Shown here: piece after piece, positions 52,260 through 61,301 of the stretch
Position numbering within the stretch: position 1 is the stretch's first letter
Layout: the number at the start of each line of letters is the position of its first letter
DNA from: SAR324 cluster bacterium
Lineage (GTDB): Bacteria > SAR324 > XYD2-FULL-50-16 > HCM1
DNA: 64,000 nt
Direction: 5' to 3'
Assembly (NCBI GenBank): GCA_002995645.1
Contig: PUHO01000005.1
Coordinates: forward strand, 159 to 64,158
The notes under the pieces: generated by a model
What the model was told of the DNA's origin: nothing
Database searches by the model: none
The model's input: only the letters and a program-made list of their open reading frames with translations
Program-made: the position numbers and the translations under genes

Positions 52260-53855
52260 CTAATTATATGAGCTATTTTTTTTCATTTCTCTTTGTCCTA
52301 ACGTTGGAAGTATAATACGTAATTTCTGTCCGGGACGTACTATGTTATTTTCTTTATTATTCCATCGTTTTAAGTCTTTCACACTCACTTTATATTGTCT
52401 TGCAACTTTCCAAAGCGTATCGTTTGCCCTCACTCTATAAATAAATCTACCTTGCTTAACGCTTTTATGCCTTCTATATTGACTCGCTCTTGCAAGCGCG
52501 GCGGCATGATTAAGCGGAACGTATAGTTTTTGTCCAATATAAATATTTCGTTTGCTTATTCCGTTCGCTTCTTTTAAGTCACGAACTCGTATATTGAAAC
52601 GACGTGCAAGCACCCATAAATTATCTCCTTTTTGCACTCTATAGTTCTTTATTCTATTAAACTTATATGAGGCTATCAACTTAGCTTGCTTTGCACTCAT
52701 CTTAGTGCCTTTAGGAACAATTAAGCTATACTTAGTTCGCCCAAGAGGCGTAGACAAATGAAATAAAGCAGGATTTAATTCACGCAAACGTTGCAAAGGC
52801 GTTTTCAAAACGTACGCAATAGCACGTAACGAAACACCACCGGATACTTTAATTCTAGGATTATGCTTTTCAGCTACTAAAGTCTTAGGCGTAGTAAAGC
52901 CATATGATTCTAAAGAGTCAAACAAAATAGCCGCCGCATAAAAAGCAGGAACATAACTCATTGTTTCTCTTGGTAAATCTAGAGACCAAAAATCTTGCGA
53001 TAAGTGTTTATAAGCATTACGTCGCATTGCTTTACGAACGTTATATTCACCAGTATTATACGCTGCAATCGCTAGTTCCCAAGAACCAAGATTAGCATGT
53101 AATCTTTTCAAATACTTAGCAGCGGCAATCGTTGATTTAACAACGTCATATCTTTCATCAGTCCAATAACTAACGTTCAAACCGTAATCACGAGCTGTTG
53201 GCGACATAAATTGCCACATTCCAACAGCATGTGCAAAAGATTTAGCTTTAGGATTAAAACTAGATTCTACGACAGCAAGGTAAGCTAGGTTACCCGGAAG
53301 TTTCTCCTCTCTAAAAATACGTTGTATCATATACATGTATTTAGCAGATCGGCTAACAGAATGTTGGAAAGTACGGCGATATCTATGAGTGTACAAATAA
53401 ACTAAATTATTAATACGTTCGTTAACATATAAAGGAATATCGGCAGTAGGGTAATTTGCACCTTGTGCTAGCTTATGAGGCGCTAAAGGAAGATCATCAA
53501 AAGCAGCGTCTAAAACTTCGGCTTTAGTAAGTTCCGGTTCTTCAACAACTTCTTCTTGCTCGTCTTCAACATTAGCAATTTCTTCTTGATCCTCTCTTTC
53601 TGCATCAATGGCATCTTCCGTCTCCTGTGCATCAAGAAACGCTTCTTGGTCTATATGCTCATCGACAATCTTAGTTTGATTATCTTGTGCTACTGAAGCG
53701 TCACATTCACTTGAATCACATTGTATATTCTGCTTAGCTGCATACTGATTTGGCTCAATAGGTATGGAAGCAGTATTTACTGAAGAACAAGCTTGTAATA
53801 AAGATGCAGTCAATAAGGAGAAAATAAGGAGTCGTATCGGTTTTACCTTTTTCAT
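52260..53855 (-). CDS. mltD: Lytic transglycosylase lipoprotein, MltD-like
   Basis: A 531-residue lipoprotein if started at ATG 53855, which gives MKKVKPIRLLIFSLLTASLL and a lipobox QAC with Cys at about 22. The frame runs 31 codons further upstream, but those residues are not a plausible leader. An acidic linker rich in Glu and Asp follows. The SLT domain has AVVESSFNP with the catalytic Glu and GMWQFMSPTARDYGL, and two LysM repeats (YRVQKGDNLWVLARRF and YRVRANDTLWKVARQY) close the protein. It cuts peptidoglycan glycan strands, anchored to the outer membrane. It could clear space for flagella or secretion. Confidence 0.93.
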   Translation of the reverse strand: MKKVKPIRLLIFSLLTASLLQACSSVNTASIPIEPNQYAAKQNIQCDSSECDASVAQDNQTKIVDEHIDQEAFLDAQETEDAIDAEREDQEEIANVEDEQEEVVEEPELTKAEVLDAAFDDLPLAPHKLAQGANYPTADIPLYVNERINNLVYLYTHRYRRTFQHSVSRSAKYMYMIQRIFREEKLPGNLAYLAVVESSFNPKAKSFAHAVGMWQFMSPTARDYGLNVSYWTDERYDVVKSTIAAAKYLKRLHANLGSWELAIAAYNTGEYNVRKAMRRNAYKHLSQDFWSLDLPRETMSYVPAFYAAAILFDSLESYGFTTPKTLVAEKHNPRIKVSGGVSLRAIAYVLKTPLQRLRELNPALFHLSTPLGRTKYSLIVPKGTKMSAKQAKLIASYKFNRIKNYRVQKGDNLWVLARRFNIRVRDLKEANGISKRNIYIGQKLYVPLNHAAALARASQYRRHKSVKQGRFIYRVRANDTLWKVARQYKVSVKDLKRWNNKENNIVRPGQKLRIILPTLGQREMKKNSSYN

Positions 53856-54046
53856 GATTTTAATTTGCGTAATATTAATTTCGTTATCGCAGTCTTTAAG
53901 TTGCTTTGTAAAGCATATCAAGATAAACTCATATATGCAAACGCACATAACGTATAAAAAATATGTCCTTATAATAATGTAAGCTAGACTCCCTGTCCAC
54001 TGAACTAATAAGCATAAAGCGTACCAAAAATTAAAATACTAAAAAC

Positions 54047-54937
54047 ATGAAAGAAAAAAATTCTATTGCCGTAATTATTCCAACATACAATCGTTTTCAT
54101 TCAACTCTAGCAGCACTACAATCAGTTTTACAACAAACCAAGCAAGCTGAAGAGATTATTCTTATAGACGATGGGTCTACTAATACGGCATTAAATTTTA
54201 TAGAACAAAATCTACCAAAACAAGTAACATTTTTAAAACAAACACATTCAGGAGTGAGTATAGCAAGAAATAAAGGAGTGAGTCAAAGTGTAAGTACGTG
54301 GATTTGCTTTTTAGATTCAGACGACGTATGGCATCGTGACAAATTAAAGCAACAACTAGAGTATCATAAACAAAATGAACAATGTAAAATATCGCAAACT
54401 AAAGAAATTTGGATTCGAAATGAAAAACGCGTAAATCCGCGTCCTATTCACGAAAAAAAAAGTAATCATCTTTTTAAAGAGAGCTTAGCAAATTGCGTTA
54501 TAACGCCGTCTTCTGTTATGATACATAGAAGCGTATGGGAAGAAACAAACGGATTTGATCCTTTACTCCCGGCTTGCGAAGATTATGATTTATGGCTACA
54601 AATCACGGCACAATATCCAATTGGATTAATAGATTTTTACGGATTAACAAGGTTTGGCGGGGCAAAAGATCAACTGTCTACCGCCTATCCCGCAATGGAT
54701 CGTTTTCGCATCTACGCCATCTTAAAACTCTTACGTAGTAACCTACTTTCACAAAAACAAAGAGACTTAGCCAATTTAGTATTAAAAGAAAAACAAGCTA
54801 TTTTTATACAAGGACAGAAAAAAAGACAAAAAGAAACGCAAGCTATAGAAAATTTCTTTCTCCATGCTTGCGCATTAGATGAAACAAGCTTTATCAACCA
54901 AGCTCGTATATTTTTATTATCTACTACCATACAATAA
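54047..54937 (+). CDS. Family 2 glycosyltransferase
   Basis: A 296-residue GT-A enzyme. The nucleotide-binding start AVIIPTYNRF, the metal motif DSDD at 90-93 (FLDSDDVW), and CEDYDLWLQI are those of GT2 enzymes. It transfers an unknown sugar, possibly in envelope polysaccharide. The C-terminal third is helical and charged. It converges with smpB with 12 bases between stops. Confidence 0.88.
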   Translation: MKEKNSIAVIIPTYNRFHSTLAALQSVLQQTKQAEEIILIDDGSTNTALNFIEQNLPKQVTFLKQTHSGVSIARNKGVSQSVSTWICFLDSDDVWHRDKLKQQLEYHKQNEQCKISQTKEIWIRNEKRVNPRPIHEKKSNHLFKESLANCVITPSSVMIHRSVWEETNGFDPLLPACEDYDLWLQITAQYPIGLIDFYGLTRFGGAKDQLSTAYPAMDRFRIYAILKLLRSNLLSQKQRDLANLVLKEKQAIFIQGQKKRQKETQAIENFFLHACALDETSFINQARIFLLSTTIQ

Positions 54938-54949
54938 GCCTTGCTTATA

Positions 54950-55405
54950 CTATTGCAAAGCTGATTTAATTTCTCTTTTTTGCTCTCTTTCCTTAATGGT
55001 TTGCCTTTTATCATATAACTTCTTCCCACGACAAACGGCAATCTCTACTTTCACTCGATTATGTTTATAATATAATTTTAAGGGAATAATGGATAAACCT
55101 TTTTCTTTCACTTCTATAGCTAAACGAATAATTTCTTTTTTATGCATTAATAAAGTACGCCTTCGCTTAGGATCATGGTTAAAAATATTACCTTGTTCAT
55201 ACGGCTTAATTTCCATTTGGTGTATTTCAAGATCGCCGGACGTATTAATTTGACAAAAAGCATCGCCTAGATAAGCTTGCCCGGCACGAATGCTTTTTAC
55301 TTCCGTTCCCACAAGGGCAATTCCCGCTTCGTACCGCTTAAAAACTTCATATTCAAAAAAAGCGCGTTTATTCTTAATAACACTACTAGTTGGTTTTCTT
55401 TTCAT
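54950..55405 (-). CDS. smpB: SsrA-binding protein SmpB
   Basis: A 151-residue protein needed for trans-translation, bringing tmRNA to stalled ribosomes. The N-terminal NKRAFFEYEVFKRYEAGIALVGTEVKSIR and DAFCQINTSGDLEIHQMEI are characteristic, and the basic C-terminal tail (RQTIKEREQKREIK) is the part that enters the decoding site. Length is normal. The tmRNA gene is not seen in the window. Confidence 0.96.
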   Translation of the reverse strand: MKRKPTSSVIKNKRAFFEYEVFKRYEAGIALVGTEVKSIRAGQAYLGDAFCQINTSGDLEIHQMEIKPYEQGNIFNHDPKRRRTLLMHKKEIIRLAIEVKEKGLSIIPLKLYYKHNRVKVEIAVCRGKKLYDKRQTIKEREQKREIKSALQ

Positions 55406-55530
55406 TCTTTCTGTTAAACAGTTTGTAAAATTTATTAAAAAAATATATGCTTAATAAATATAACATATAAAATAAAAATCAACTAGTACATCTCTATTAT
55501 TTTATTCCTTCAGTTTTATTTAGGTAATTT

Positions 55531-56256
55531 ATGAAAACATTTAATGACGACCAACATATGGAAGAACGAAAACAACGTATTTTAGAAGAATTCTCTAAAC
55601 CTTACGTTATATATAAAGAACACAAGATACACAATACTATTGTATTCTTTGGATCGGCACGTTCCTATTCTTCTGACGAGCTAGCTAAAGCAACGCATTT
55701 ATCGCAAAGCGAAAAAAACAAATTGCAAAAAATGACTAGATATCACGATGATGCTATAGATCTAGCATATAAAGTAAGCACCTGGTCAAAAAGCATTACA
55801 GAAGAAGAAAAACGTTTATACGTCTGTTCCGGTGGTGGTGACGGTATTATGCTAGCGGCAAACCAAGGAGCAAATAAAGCCGGATTGCCTTCTATTGGAC
55901 TTAATATTAAGCTTCCACATGAACAAATGCCGAATCACTATCAAACCCCGGAACTTTCTTTTAATTTTAGTTATTTCTTTATTAGAAAATATTGGTTTGC
56001 AACACTAGCAAAAGCATTAATTGTTTTTCCCGGAGGATTTGGCACAATGGATGAATTATTTGAAATTTTAACTTTATCACAAACAAATAAAATGCCGCAT
56101 ACCCCCGTTATTTTATACGGTCGTGCTTTTTGGGAACAAGTCTTTAATTTTGATCTCTTAACTGACTGGGGATTAACGTCTAAAGAAGACGAATTACTTT
56201 ACACTATATGCGACGATACAAACGAAGCTTTGTCTTTGCTACAACAAAAATTATAA
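55531..56256 (+). CDS. LOG family protein (TIGR00730-like)
   Basis: A 241-residue Rossmann-like protein with the PGGFGTMDE motif at 167-175 and CSGGGDGIMLAANQGA at about 99-114, the lysine decarboxylase-like/LOG pattern. Such proteins cleave ribosyl-adenine phosphates (cytokinin riboside phosphoribohydrolase type) or nucleotides. An N-terminal stretch of about 35 residues precedes the core. It lies 12 bases ahead of the aminotransferase. Confidence 0.85.
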   Translation: MKTFNDDQHMEERKQRILEEFSKPYVIYKEHKIHNTIVFFGSARSYSSDELAKATHLSQSEKNKLQKMTRYHDDAIDLAYKVSTWSKSITEEEKRLYVCSGGGDGIMLAANQGANKAGLPSIGLNIKLPHEQMPNHYQTPELSFNFSYFFIRKYWFATLAKALIVFPGGFGTMDELFEILTLSQTNKMPHTPVILYGRAFWEQVFNFDLLTDWGLTSKEDELLYTICDDTNEALSLLQQKL

Positions 56257-56268
56257 TTATCTATCATC

Positions 56269-57459
56269 ATGCTAGCTAATAACATCGAAAAAACGCTACA
56301 AGGCTCTTCAGCCATTCGTAAAATGTTTGAAGAAGGTATTCGGTTAAAAAAAGAAAGAGGCGAAGAAGCTATTTGCGATTTAACTCTTGGGAATCCTTGC
56401 CTTGAACCGCCAAAAGAAGTAAAAGACGCATTAACTTTACTTGCTCAGTCTACAGAAAAAAAACAGCATCAATATATGCCAAATGCAGGCATACAAAAAA
56501 CAAGATCATTTATAGCAAACGAACTTGTGAAAGAAAGCAATTTACCTTTCACTGCAAATCATATTATTATGTGCGTTGGTGCTGGTGGGGGCTTAAACGT
56601 TGTTTTTAAGTCACTATTAAACGAAAAGGACACAGTAGTAAGCCCTTCGCCTTATTTTGCAGAATATCGTTTTTATGCACAGAATTATAATGCGTCGTTA
56701 GTTCCGGTAAAAACAAAACCGGATTTCTCCCTTGATCTAGACGGTATGGCAAAAGCTATTACAGCTAAAACAAAAATAGTTTTACTCAATAGCCCTAATA
56801 ATCCCACTGGCGCAGTCTATACTTCGCAAGAATTAACTGATCTAGGCGTCTTATTAAGAAAAAAATCAGATGAATACGGCGTTCCTATTACCTTACTTGC
56901 AGACGAACCGTATAAAGAAATTCTCTATGAAGGAAACGTGCCTTGTATCTTTTCGTATTATGAAAATACAGTCGTTGTTACTTCCTACAGTAAAAGTCTT
57001 GCTTTACCGGCTGAACGGATTGGTTATATTGCCATTTCTCCCCATCATAGTTTTCATAAAAAACTATTTGATGCCGCTTGTATTTGTACCCGTATACTTG
57101 GCTTTGTTAATGCGCCCGCTTTTATGCAAAGACTACTACCTCTTGTTGCTAATATAAAAGTAGATCTTTCTTTGTACAAAAAAAACAGAGACTTATTACA
57201 TCAAAAATTAAATGAAATAGGCTACTTATGTTCTAAGCCACAAGGTGCTTTTTATCTTTTTATTCCTATTCCAAGACAAGTAAAGGAAAGCGAGTTCATT
57301 CAACTAGCACAAAAAGAAGGATTATTACTTGTTGCCGGTAGTGCATTTGGCTTAGAAGGTTATTTCCGTGTTGCTTATTGCGTTGAAGAAGAGGTAATTC
57401 AAAGAAGTATTACTAAGTTCCAAAACGTATGGGATCAATGTACTATAAAATCAAGTTAA
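56269..57459 (+). CDS. Class I/II aminotransferase
   Basis: A 396-residue PLP aminotransferase of the AspC-like fold. The PLP Lys is in SYSKSLALPAERIGYI, and the substrate-cofactor motif NSPNNPTGAVY and LADEPYKEI are present. The substrate (aspartate, alanine or aromatic amino acids) cannot be read reliably. It follows the LOG gene closely and converges with the outer-membrane protein gene, 11 bases apart. Confidence 0.88.
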   Translation: MLANNIEKTLQGSSAIRKMFEEGIRLKKERGEEAICDLTLGNPCLEPPKEVKDALTLLAQSTEKKQHQYMPNAGIQKTRSFIANELVKESNLPFTANHIIMCVGAGGGLNVVFKSLLNEKDTVVSPSPYFAEYRFYAQNYNASLVPVKTKPDFSLDLDGMAKAITAKTKIVLLNSPNNPTGAVYTSQELTDLGVLLRKKSDEYGVPITLLADEPYKEILYEGNVPCIFSYYENTVVVTSYSKSLALPAERIGYIAISPHHSFHKKLFDAACICTRILGFVNAPAFMQRLLPLVANIKVDLSLYKKNRDLLHQKLNEIGYLCSKPQGAFYLFIPIPRQVKESEFIQLAQKEGLLLVAGSAFGLEGYFRVAYCVEEEVIQRSITKFQNVWDQCTIKSS

Positions 57460-57470
57460 TTGTATCTTAT

Positions 57471-58649
57471 TTACAATGACATACTAACGCCAAGTAAAAA
57501 CCGTGAATCTGGTTTTTGCTGGCTATAAGCGCCTCTCTCTTCCGTATAATACGTAGCATCAACAGTTAAATAGTGCCATAAATTAGCACCAACACCATAC
57601 GTAATATGTCCTTGATTAAGACCAAGACGAAAAGCAAGTATAGATTGAAGAAAATCAAAAGGGAGTAAAGATAGTTCCGCACCTATATGCACCCGTTTCA
57701 TTATACTAATCGTATTATCGCCATTATTCTTTGCTTGATCTGCAATATCCTTTACTGTAATGCCATCTCCTGCCACTTCTCTAGTAGAAGCATACTCTGC
57801 TTGTTGTAAAGCGTCCCTGTAATCGGCAGCTAATTCTATCATTCCCTTTTTCAGCGGAATAGACGTACTTCCCCCAATAGAAAGCTCTCCTGGAATCCTT
57901 ACTAATTTGGAAAAAGCAAGAGGGCTATGCCAAGTCACGCCAAGAACAGTATAAAACCGTTTACCTGGAACACGATAAATAGCACCAACATCATAAGCAT
58001 ATGTCGTATCTACTGTACGTGCTAACAATTCTTGTTTTACTAAATCTTTGTCTACTATTAAGTTATCCAAACTATAGGCAAATTGAGCAACATGTCTTTT
58101 AATATACCGTCCTGTAGCTCCAACAACGACAGATCCATAACTACTAATAGGAAAGGAAAAACCACCTATGGCAATATCATCTTGCCTTGCAAATACATTT
58201 AAATTAGGAATAATATTAACTTCAATATTCATATCAACTAAATATTCTGCATAATATCCACCACCAAACGCCCAGCCTTTAGGAGAGAAATTCCATATAA
58301 AACCGGCACCGGCTTGCCCCTTAAAATACGGGGTACTATCTAAGTTATTATGAATAACGTCAATAATATTCTCAGATGAAGCATAGTAAATAGCAGAAGC
58401 ACCTAATTGATTAACTACACGCAAGAAAGCGTCGTTAAGCTGTCCGACACTCATTACAGTAGCACGCAAACTTCTTCTATTTGAAAGCAAAGCAGGATTA
58501 TAAAATAAAGCAGAAGTTCCTCTTGCATTACTTACCCCTACGTTTCCCATAGCTAAAGCACGCGCTGAATAACCAAGCCAGCGGTATTCTCCTGCATAGC
58601 TTGGAAAACTAAAACATAACAATATGATAACTAGCAAGATGCTTTTCAT
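57471..58649 (-). CDS. Outer membrane beta-barrel-like protein
   Basis: A 392-residue exported protein with signal peptide (MKSILLVIILLCFSFPSYAG). The mature start YSARALAMGNVGVSNARGTSALFYNPALLS follows the PorV/UPF0164/TraF-like pattern of outer-membrane proteins (ARAxAMGGA...YYNPA). The remainder alternates short beta strands and ends with LLGVSMSL, typical of a barrel ending in a hydrophobic residue. Function unknown. It follows a lipoprotein gene by 13 bases. Confidence 0.75.
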   Translation of the reverse strand: MKSILLVIILLCFSFPSYAGEYRWLGYSARALAMGNVGVSNARGTSALFYNPALLSNRRSLRATVMSVGQLNDAFLRVVNQLGASAIYYASSENIIDVIHNNLDSTPYFKGQAGAGFIWNFSPKGWAFGGGYYAEYLVDMNIEVNIIPNLNVFARQDDIAIGGFSFPISSYGSVVVGATGRYIKRHVAQFAYSLDNLIVDKDLVKQELLARTVDTTYAYDVGAIYRVPGKRFYTVLGVTWHSPLAFSKLVRIPGELSIGGSTSIPLKKGMIELAADYRDALQQAEYASTREVAGDGITVKDIADQAKNNGDNTISIMKRVHIGAELSLLPFDFLQSILAFRLGLNQGHITYGVGANLWHYLTVDATYYTEERGAYSQQKPDSRFLLGVSMSL

Positions 58650-58662
58650 TATATACCGACTT

Positions 58663-59703
58663 TTAAAACTTGATATTTAAAAAGTAGTTGAAAAATTCAC
58701 AATCTGTGATTTGTCCATCGTCTATTTGTACCGGAATTAGAGTTACATCACATACGTATTGAGGAAAAAGAACAACAACGCTTGCAGGAATAGAATTTAT
58801 ACTTATAGTTCCCGTTTTGTTTAATATTTTCGTAAATTCTAAGTTATGACCATTATCAATATTCGTTACATAATCAAATTTATTTATAATTGGAAAGGTA
58901 ACGCGAGAACTTCTAGGAAGGAATTTATACGCCAATTTATTATAATATAAAATACTCCCGTCTTGAATAAGACAGCCGGCAATATTAATATGCATTGTAA
59001 ATATACTGGCACCTAAGTCAGGTTGGGTAACAGTATGGGAAGCATCACAAAGACCGTCATAAAAATCTTGAGGAATACCGGGAAACGTTATGGACTCAGG
59101 AATAGGACTTAATGAAGAAGAATACTTAATAGTAGGGAAAAAGCTACACTCTGTTGGATCACAATAGGTTACTGCTCCCATTTTATCTATTCTTAAATCA
59201 ATAAGTTTTTTTAAAGAATTTAAGACTAGCATGCCACTAATCAAAGCCGCTTCTAGAGGAATAACAGAACGCAACCCTTCTCCGTTATCATCTGGCTCTT
59301 TTTCTTGCAAATATTTAAGAAGCAACGGATCAAAGAAATGTTCTAAAGCCATCTTTAACTTATGCTGGTTTGCATCTACCTTATCAAGATACTGGTAAAC
59401 GTCGCTAATAGTTAACCCCGCTTTACTCCCGGACATTAATTTATCAACAATATCTTGAAACTGGATTCCACTTTGGTTTGTATAGGCATTTGCAATATTA
59501 AGTTTTGCTTGGATAATCTGCAATCCTTCACAAGCTTTAATTACGTTTTTCCATTCTTGTTTATACACATATTCTTGGCAATCAATAAACTGCGAACTAA
59601 TTGTTTGTTTCTTATAATCTCTACAACCACCAAGTCCAAACGTAATGCTAAACAAGAAGATAAGAAGAAAATAAGGTTGTAATTTCAATTTTAATTTTGC
59701 CAT
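58663..59703 (-). CDS. Lipoprotein of unknown function
   Basis: A 346-residue lipoprotein starting at ATG 59703, preceded by GGAG six bases before; an alternative Met four codons earlier is less well placed. The lipobox LGGC puts lipidation at C27. Several Cys pairs are seen in the mature part (TYCDPTECSFF, GLCDASH, AGCLIQD), possibly disulfides. I do not recognise a domain. It lies between ispH (36 bases) and the outer-membrane protein, so the two are likely one transcript and may work together in the outer membrane. Confidence 0.7.
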   Translation of the reverse strand: MAKLKLKLQPYFLLIFLFSITFGLGGCRDYKKQTISSQFIDCQEYVYKQEWKNVIKACEGLQIIQAKLNIANAYTNQSGIQFQDIVDKLMSGSKAGLTISDVYQYLDKVDANQHKLKMALEHFFDPLLLKYLQEKEPDDNGEGLRSVIPLEAALISGMLVLNSLKKLIDLRIDKMGAVTYCDPTECSFFPTIKYSSSLSPIPESITFPGIPQDFYDGLCDASHTVTQPDLGASIFTMHINIAGCLIQDGSILYYNKLAYKFLPRSSRVTFPIINKFDYVTNIDNGHNLEFTKILNKTGTISINSIPASVVVLFPQYVCDVTLIPVQIDDGQITDCEFFNYFLNIKF

Positions 59704-59739
59704 TGGCAACTCCAATCAAGAGTTAATAGGAAATATGCA

Positions 59740-60576
59740 TTATACTTCTTGTTTAATCATGTTTTGTATGGCTTCATATGCTTGAATAATATCTTCTTGC
59801 GGAGTAGACGCCCCGGCAACTATACCAATCGTCGAAGCTTCTAGGAACCATTCCTTTTTAAGCTGTTCTTTATTGGTAATATGATAAGTCTCTTCTAACT
59901 TTTCTTTACTTAACTGGTAAAGCTTAACCGTATTAGAAGAATGAAAGCCCCCAATAACAATCATCACGTCTGCTTGCTCCATTAACTTATTCGTTGCATT
60001 TTGCCTTTGTTTTGTTGGCGAACAAATAGTATTAACAACTTTAACCTCTTTTCCTTTACTAACAATATAATCAGATAAATATTTAAATTTCACTAGTGAA
60101 AATGTGCTTTGACAAATAACGCCGATTTTATCCGGCAAATCAAAAGCATCAATATCTTGTTTATCTTCTAAGACAATAAAATGATTTAACCTTGAATAAA
60201 TCCCTTGTACTTCAATATGCTTTTTATCTCCTAAAATAACAATAAAATAACCTTGCTCTTCTAGTTTCTTGCTAATACGATAAATATTTTGCACTAAAGG
60301 GCAAGTCGTGTCTATAATAGAAAAGCCTTTATTATGTAAATCTTCAATTACCTCTTTTTTATTACCATGCGCGGTAATAGCAATGCACTGCGGTGTTTTT
60401 GGCATTTCATATACAGTATACTTTCCTTTAGATCGCAATATATCAATAACTTTTTTATTATGTATAAGGTCACCTAGAATTAAAATTTCATCTTTTTTCT
60501 CCACAATTTGGAGCGCGCGCCTTACACCAAAACAGAAACCTTGCGATTCGGCAATAATAATTTTTGTATTTTTCAT
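59740..60576 (-). CDS. ispH: 4-hydroxy-3-methylbut-2-enyl diphosphate reductase IspH
   Basis: A 278-residue [4Fe-4S] enzyme of the MEP isoprenoid pathway, starting at ATG 60576 (MKNTKIIIAESQGFCFGVRR); a longer frame to 60717 only adds non-matching residues. The cluster Cys are C15, C92 (TCPLV) and C185 (CSPTKQRQ), and the H120/E122 pair in HIEVQG matches the active site. It makes IPP and DMAPP. It is divergent from iscR; sharing a control region with iron-sulfur genes would fit, since it needs a cluster. Confidence 0.96.
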   Translation of the reverse strand: MKNTKIIIAESQGFCFGVRRALQIVEKKDEILILGDLIHNKKVIDILRSKGKYTVYEMPKTPQCIAITAHGNKKEVIEDLHNKGFSIIDTTCPLVQNIYRISKKLEEQGYFIVILGDKKHIEVQGIYSRLNHFIVLEDKQDIDAFDLPDKIGVICQSTFSLVKFKYLSDYIVSKGKEVKVVNTICSPTKQRQNATNKLMEQADVMIVIGGFHSSNTVKLYQLSKEKLEETYHITNKEQLKKEWFLEASTIGIVAGASTPQEDIIQAYEAIQNMIKQEV

Positions 60577-60736
60577 ACGTTTTGCTAAATAAATGGCTAA
60601 TGTATGTATCGTATGGAATAATAAAAAGTTTTTTATAATAGTATAATATATTTTCTTAAAAATGACAAAACAAAATTGATAGAAATATGATAAATCAATG
60701 AAATTTAAGTACGGCATCTTTCCATTTTACAAGGTA

Positions 60737-60765
60737 TTGACAAATAAAAAAAATATTGCTATTAT
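60737..60765 (+). promoter_or_regulatory. Extended -10 promoter of the isc operon
   Basis: TTGACA (60737-60742), a 17-base spacer and TATTAT (60760-60765) with a TG two bases upstream (TGCTATTAT), so an extended -10 type. The transcript would start near 60772, about 78 bases before iscR. Confidence 0.75.
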
Positions 60766-60815
60766 ATAGGTACTAATATGCTTCTACTTTTATTTAGCAC
60801 CTATTTAGTACTAAA
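60766..60815 (+). promoter_or_regulatory. Candidate IscR operators
   Basis: Two inverted repeats right after the -10: ATAGGT (60766-60771) with ACCTAT (60799-60804), and a perfect 12-bp palindrome TTTAGTACTAAA at 60804-60815. They overlap the start site and early leader, where an autoregulating Rrf2-type repressor would bind. The match to known IscR boxes is not exact. Confidence 0.5.
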
Positions 60816-60849
60816 TAAAAAATCTTAATGAAAAAAAGTAAACAACCTT

Positions 60850-61263
60850 ATGTTACAATTTTCAAAAAAAATACATTACGCGTTAATAGCACTAGTCTAT
60901 TTAACAAAAAGCAAAGAGGCAATCACTGCAAAAGAAATAGCAAATAAATATAATATTCCAGCGTATCTTCTTGCTAACATAATGAAAACACTAGCAAACG
61001 CAAATATCGTAGCAAGCAAAACAGGAAAACAAGGCGGTTATACTCTACTTAAATCAGCAGAAGAAATTAGCGTTGCTGAAATAGTATGTATTATGGAAAA
61101 CCTAGAGAAAAAACAACGACACTGTTGCGAACAAGAAATTATTACAAAAACGCCTTGCCAAGTAAAAAATTGCCCGGCAGCCGACCCCATTATTAATATT
61201 TATGCTAAAATTGATACTTTTTTGCATAATGTTAAACTTTCAACTATTTCAGTAAGTCTATAA
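60850..61263 (+). CDS. iscR: Rrf2-family iron-sulfur regulator IscR
   Basis: A 137-residue Rrf2 regulator. A winged-helix DNA-binding domain covers about 1-70 (YLLANIMKTLANANIVASKTGKQGGYTL). Cluster-ligand Cys lie at C92, C93, C103 and C108 (RHCCEQ then PCQVKNC), while E. coli IscR uses three Cys at 92, 98 and 104. It senses iron-sulfur status and probably represses its own operon. It starts the isc operon with a 38-base gap to iscS. Confidence 0.92.
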   Translation: MLQFSKKIHYALIALVYLTKSKEAITAKEIANKYNIPAYLLANIMKTLANANIVASKTGKQGGYTLLKSAEEISVAEIVCIMENLEKKQRHCCEQEIITKTPCQVKNCPAADPIINIYAKIDTFLHNVKLSTISVSL

Positions 61264-61301
61264 CATACATTTTTTACAAATCTTTTTTCAACGTAATAAC
61301 C

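Noticed and set aside
59740..60717. Longer ispH start at 60717
   Set aside because: The first 47 residues are hydrophobic and unlike IspH; the enzyme begins at MKNTK (60576).
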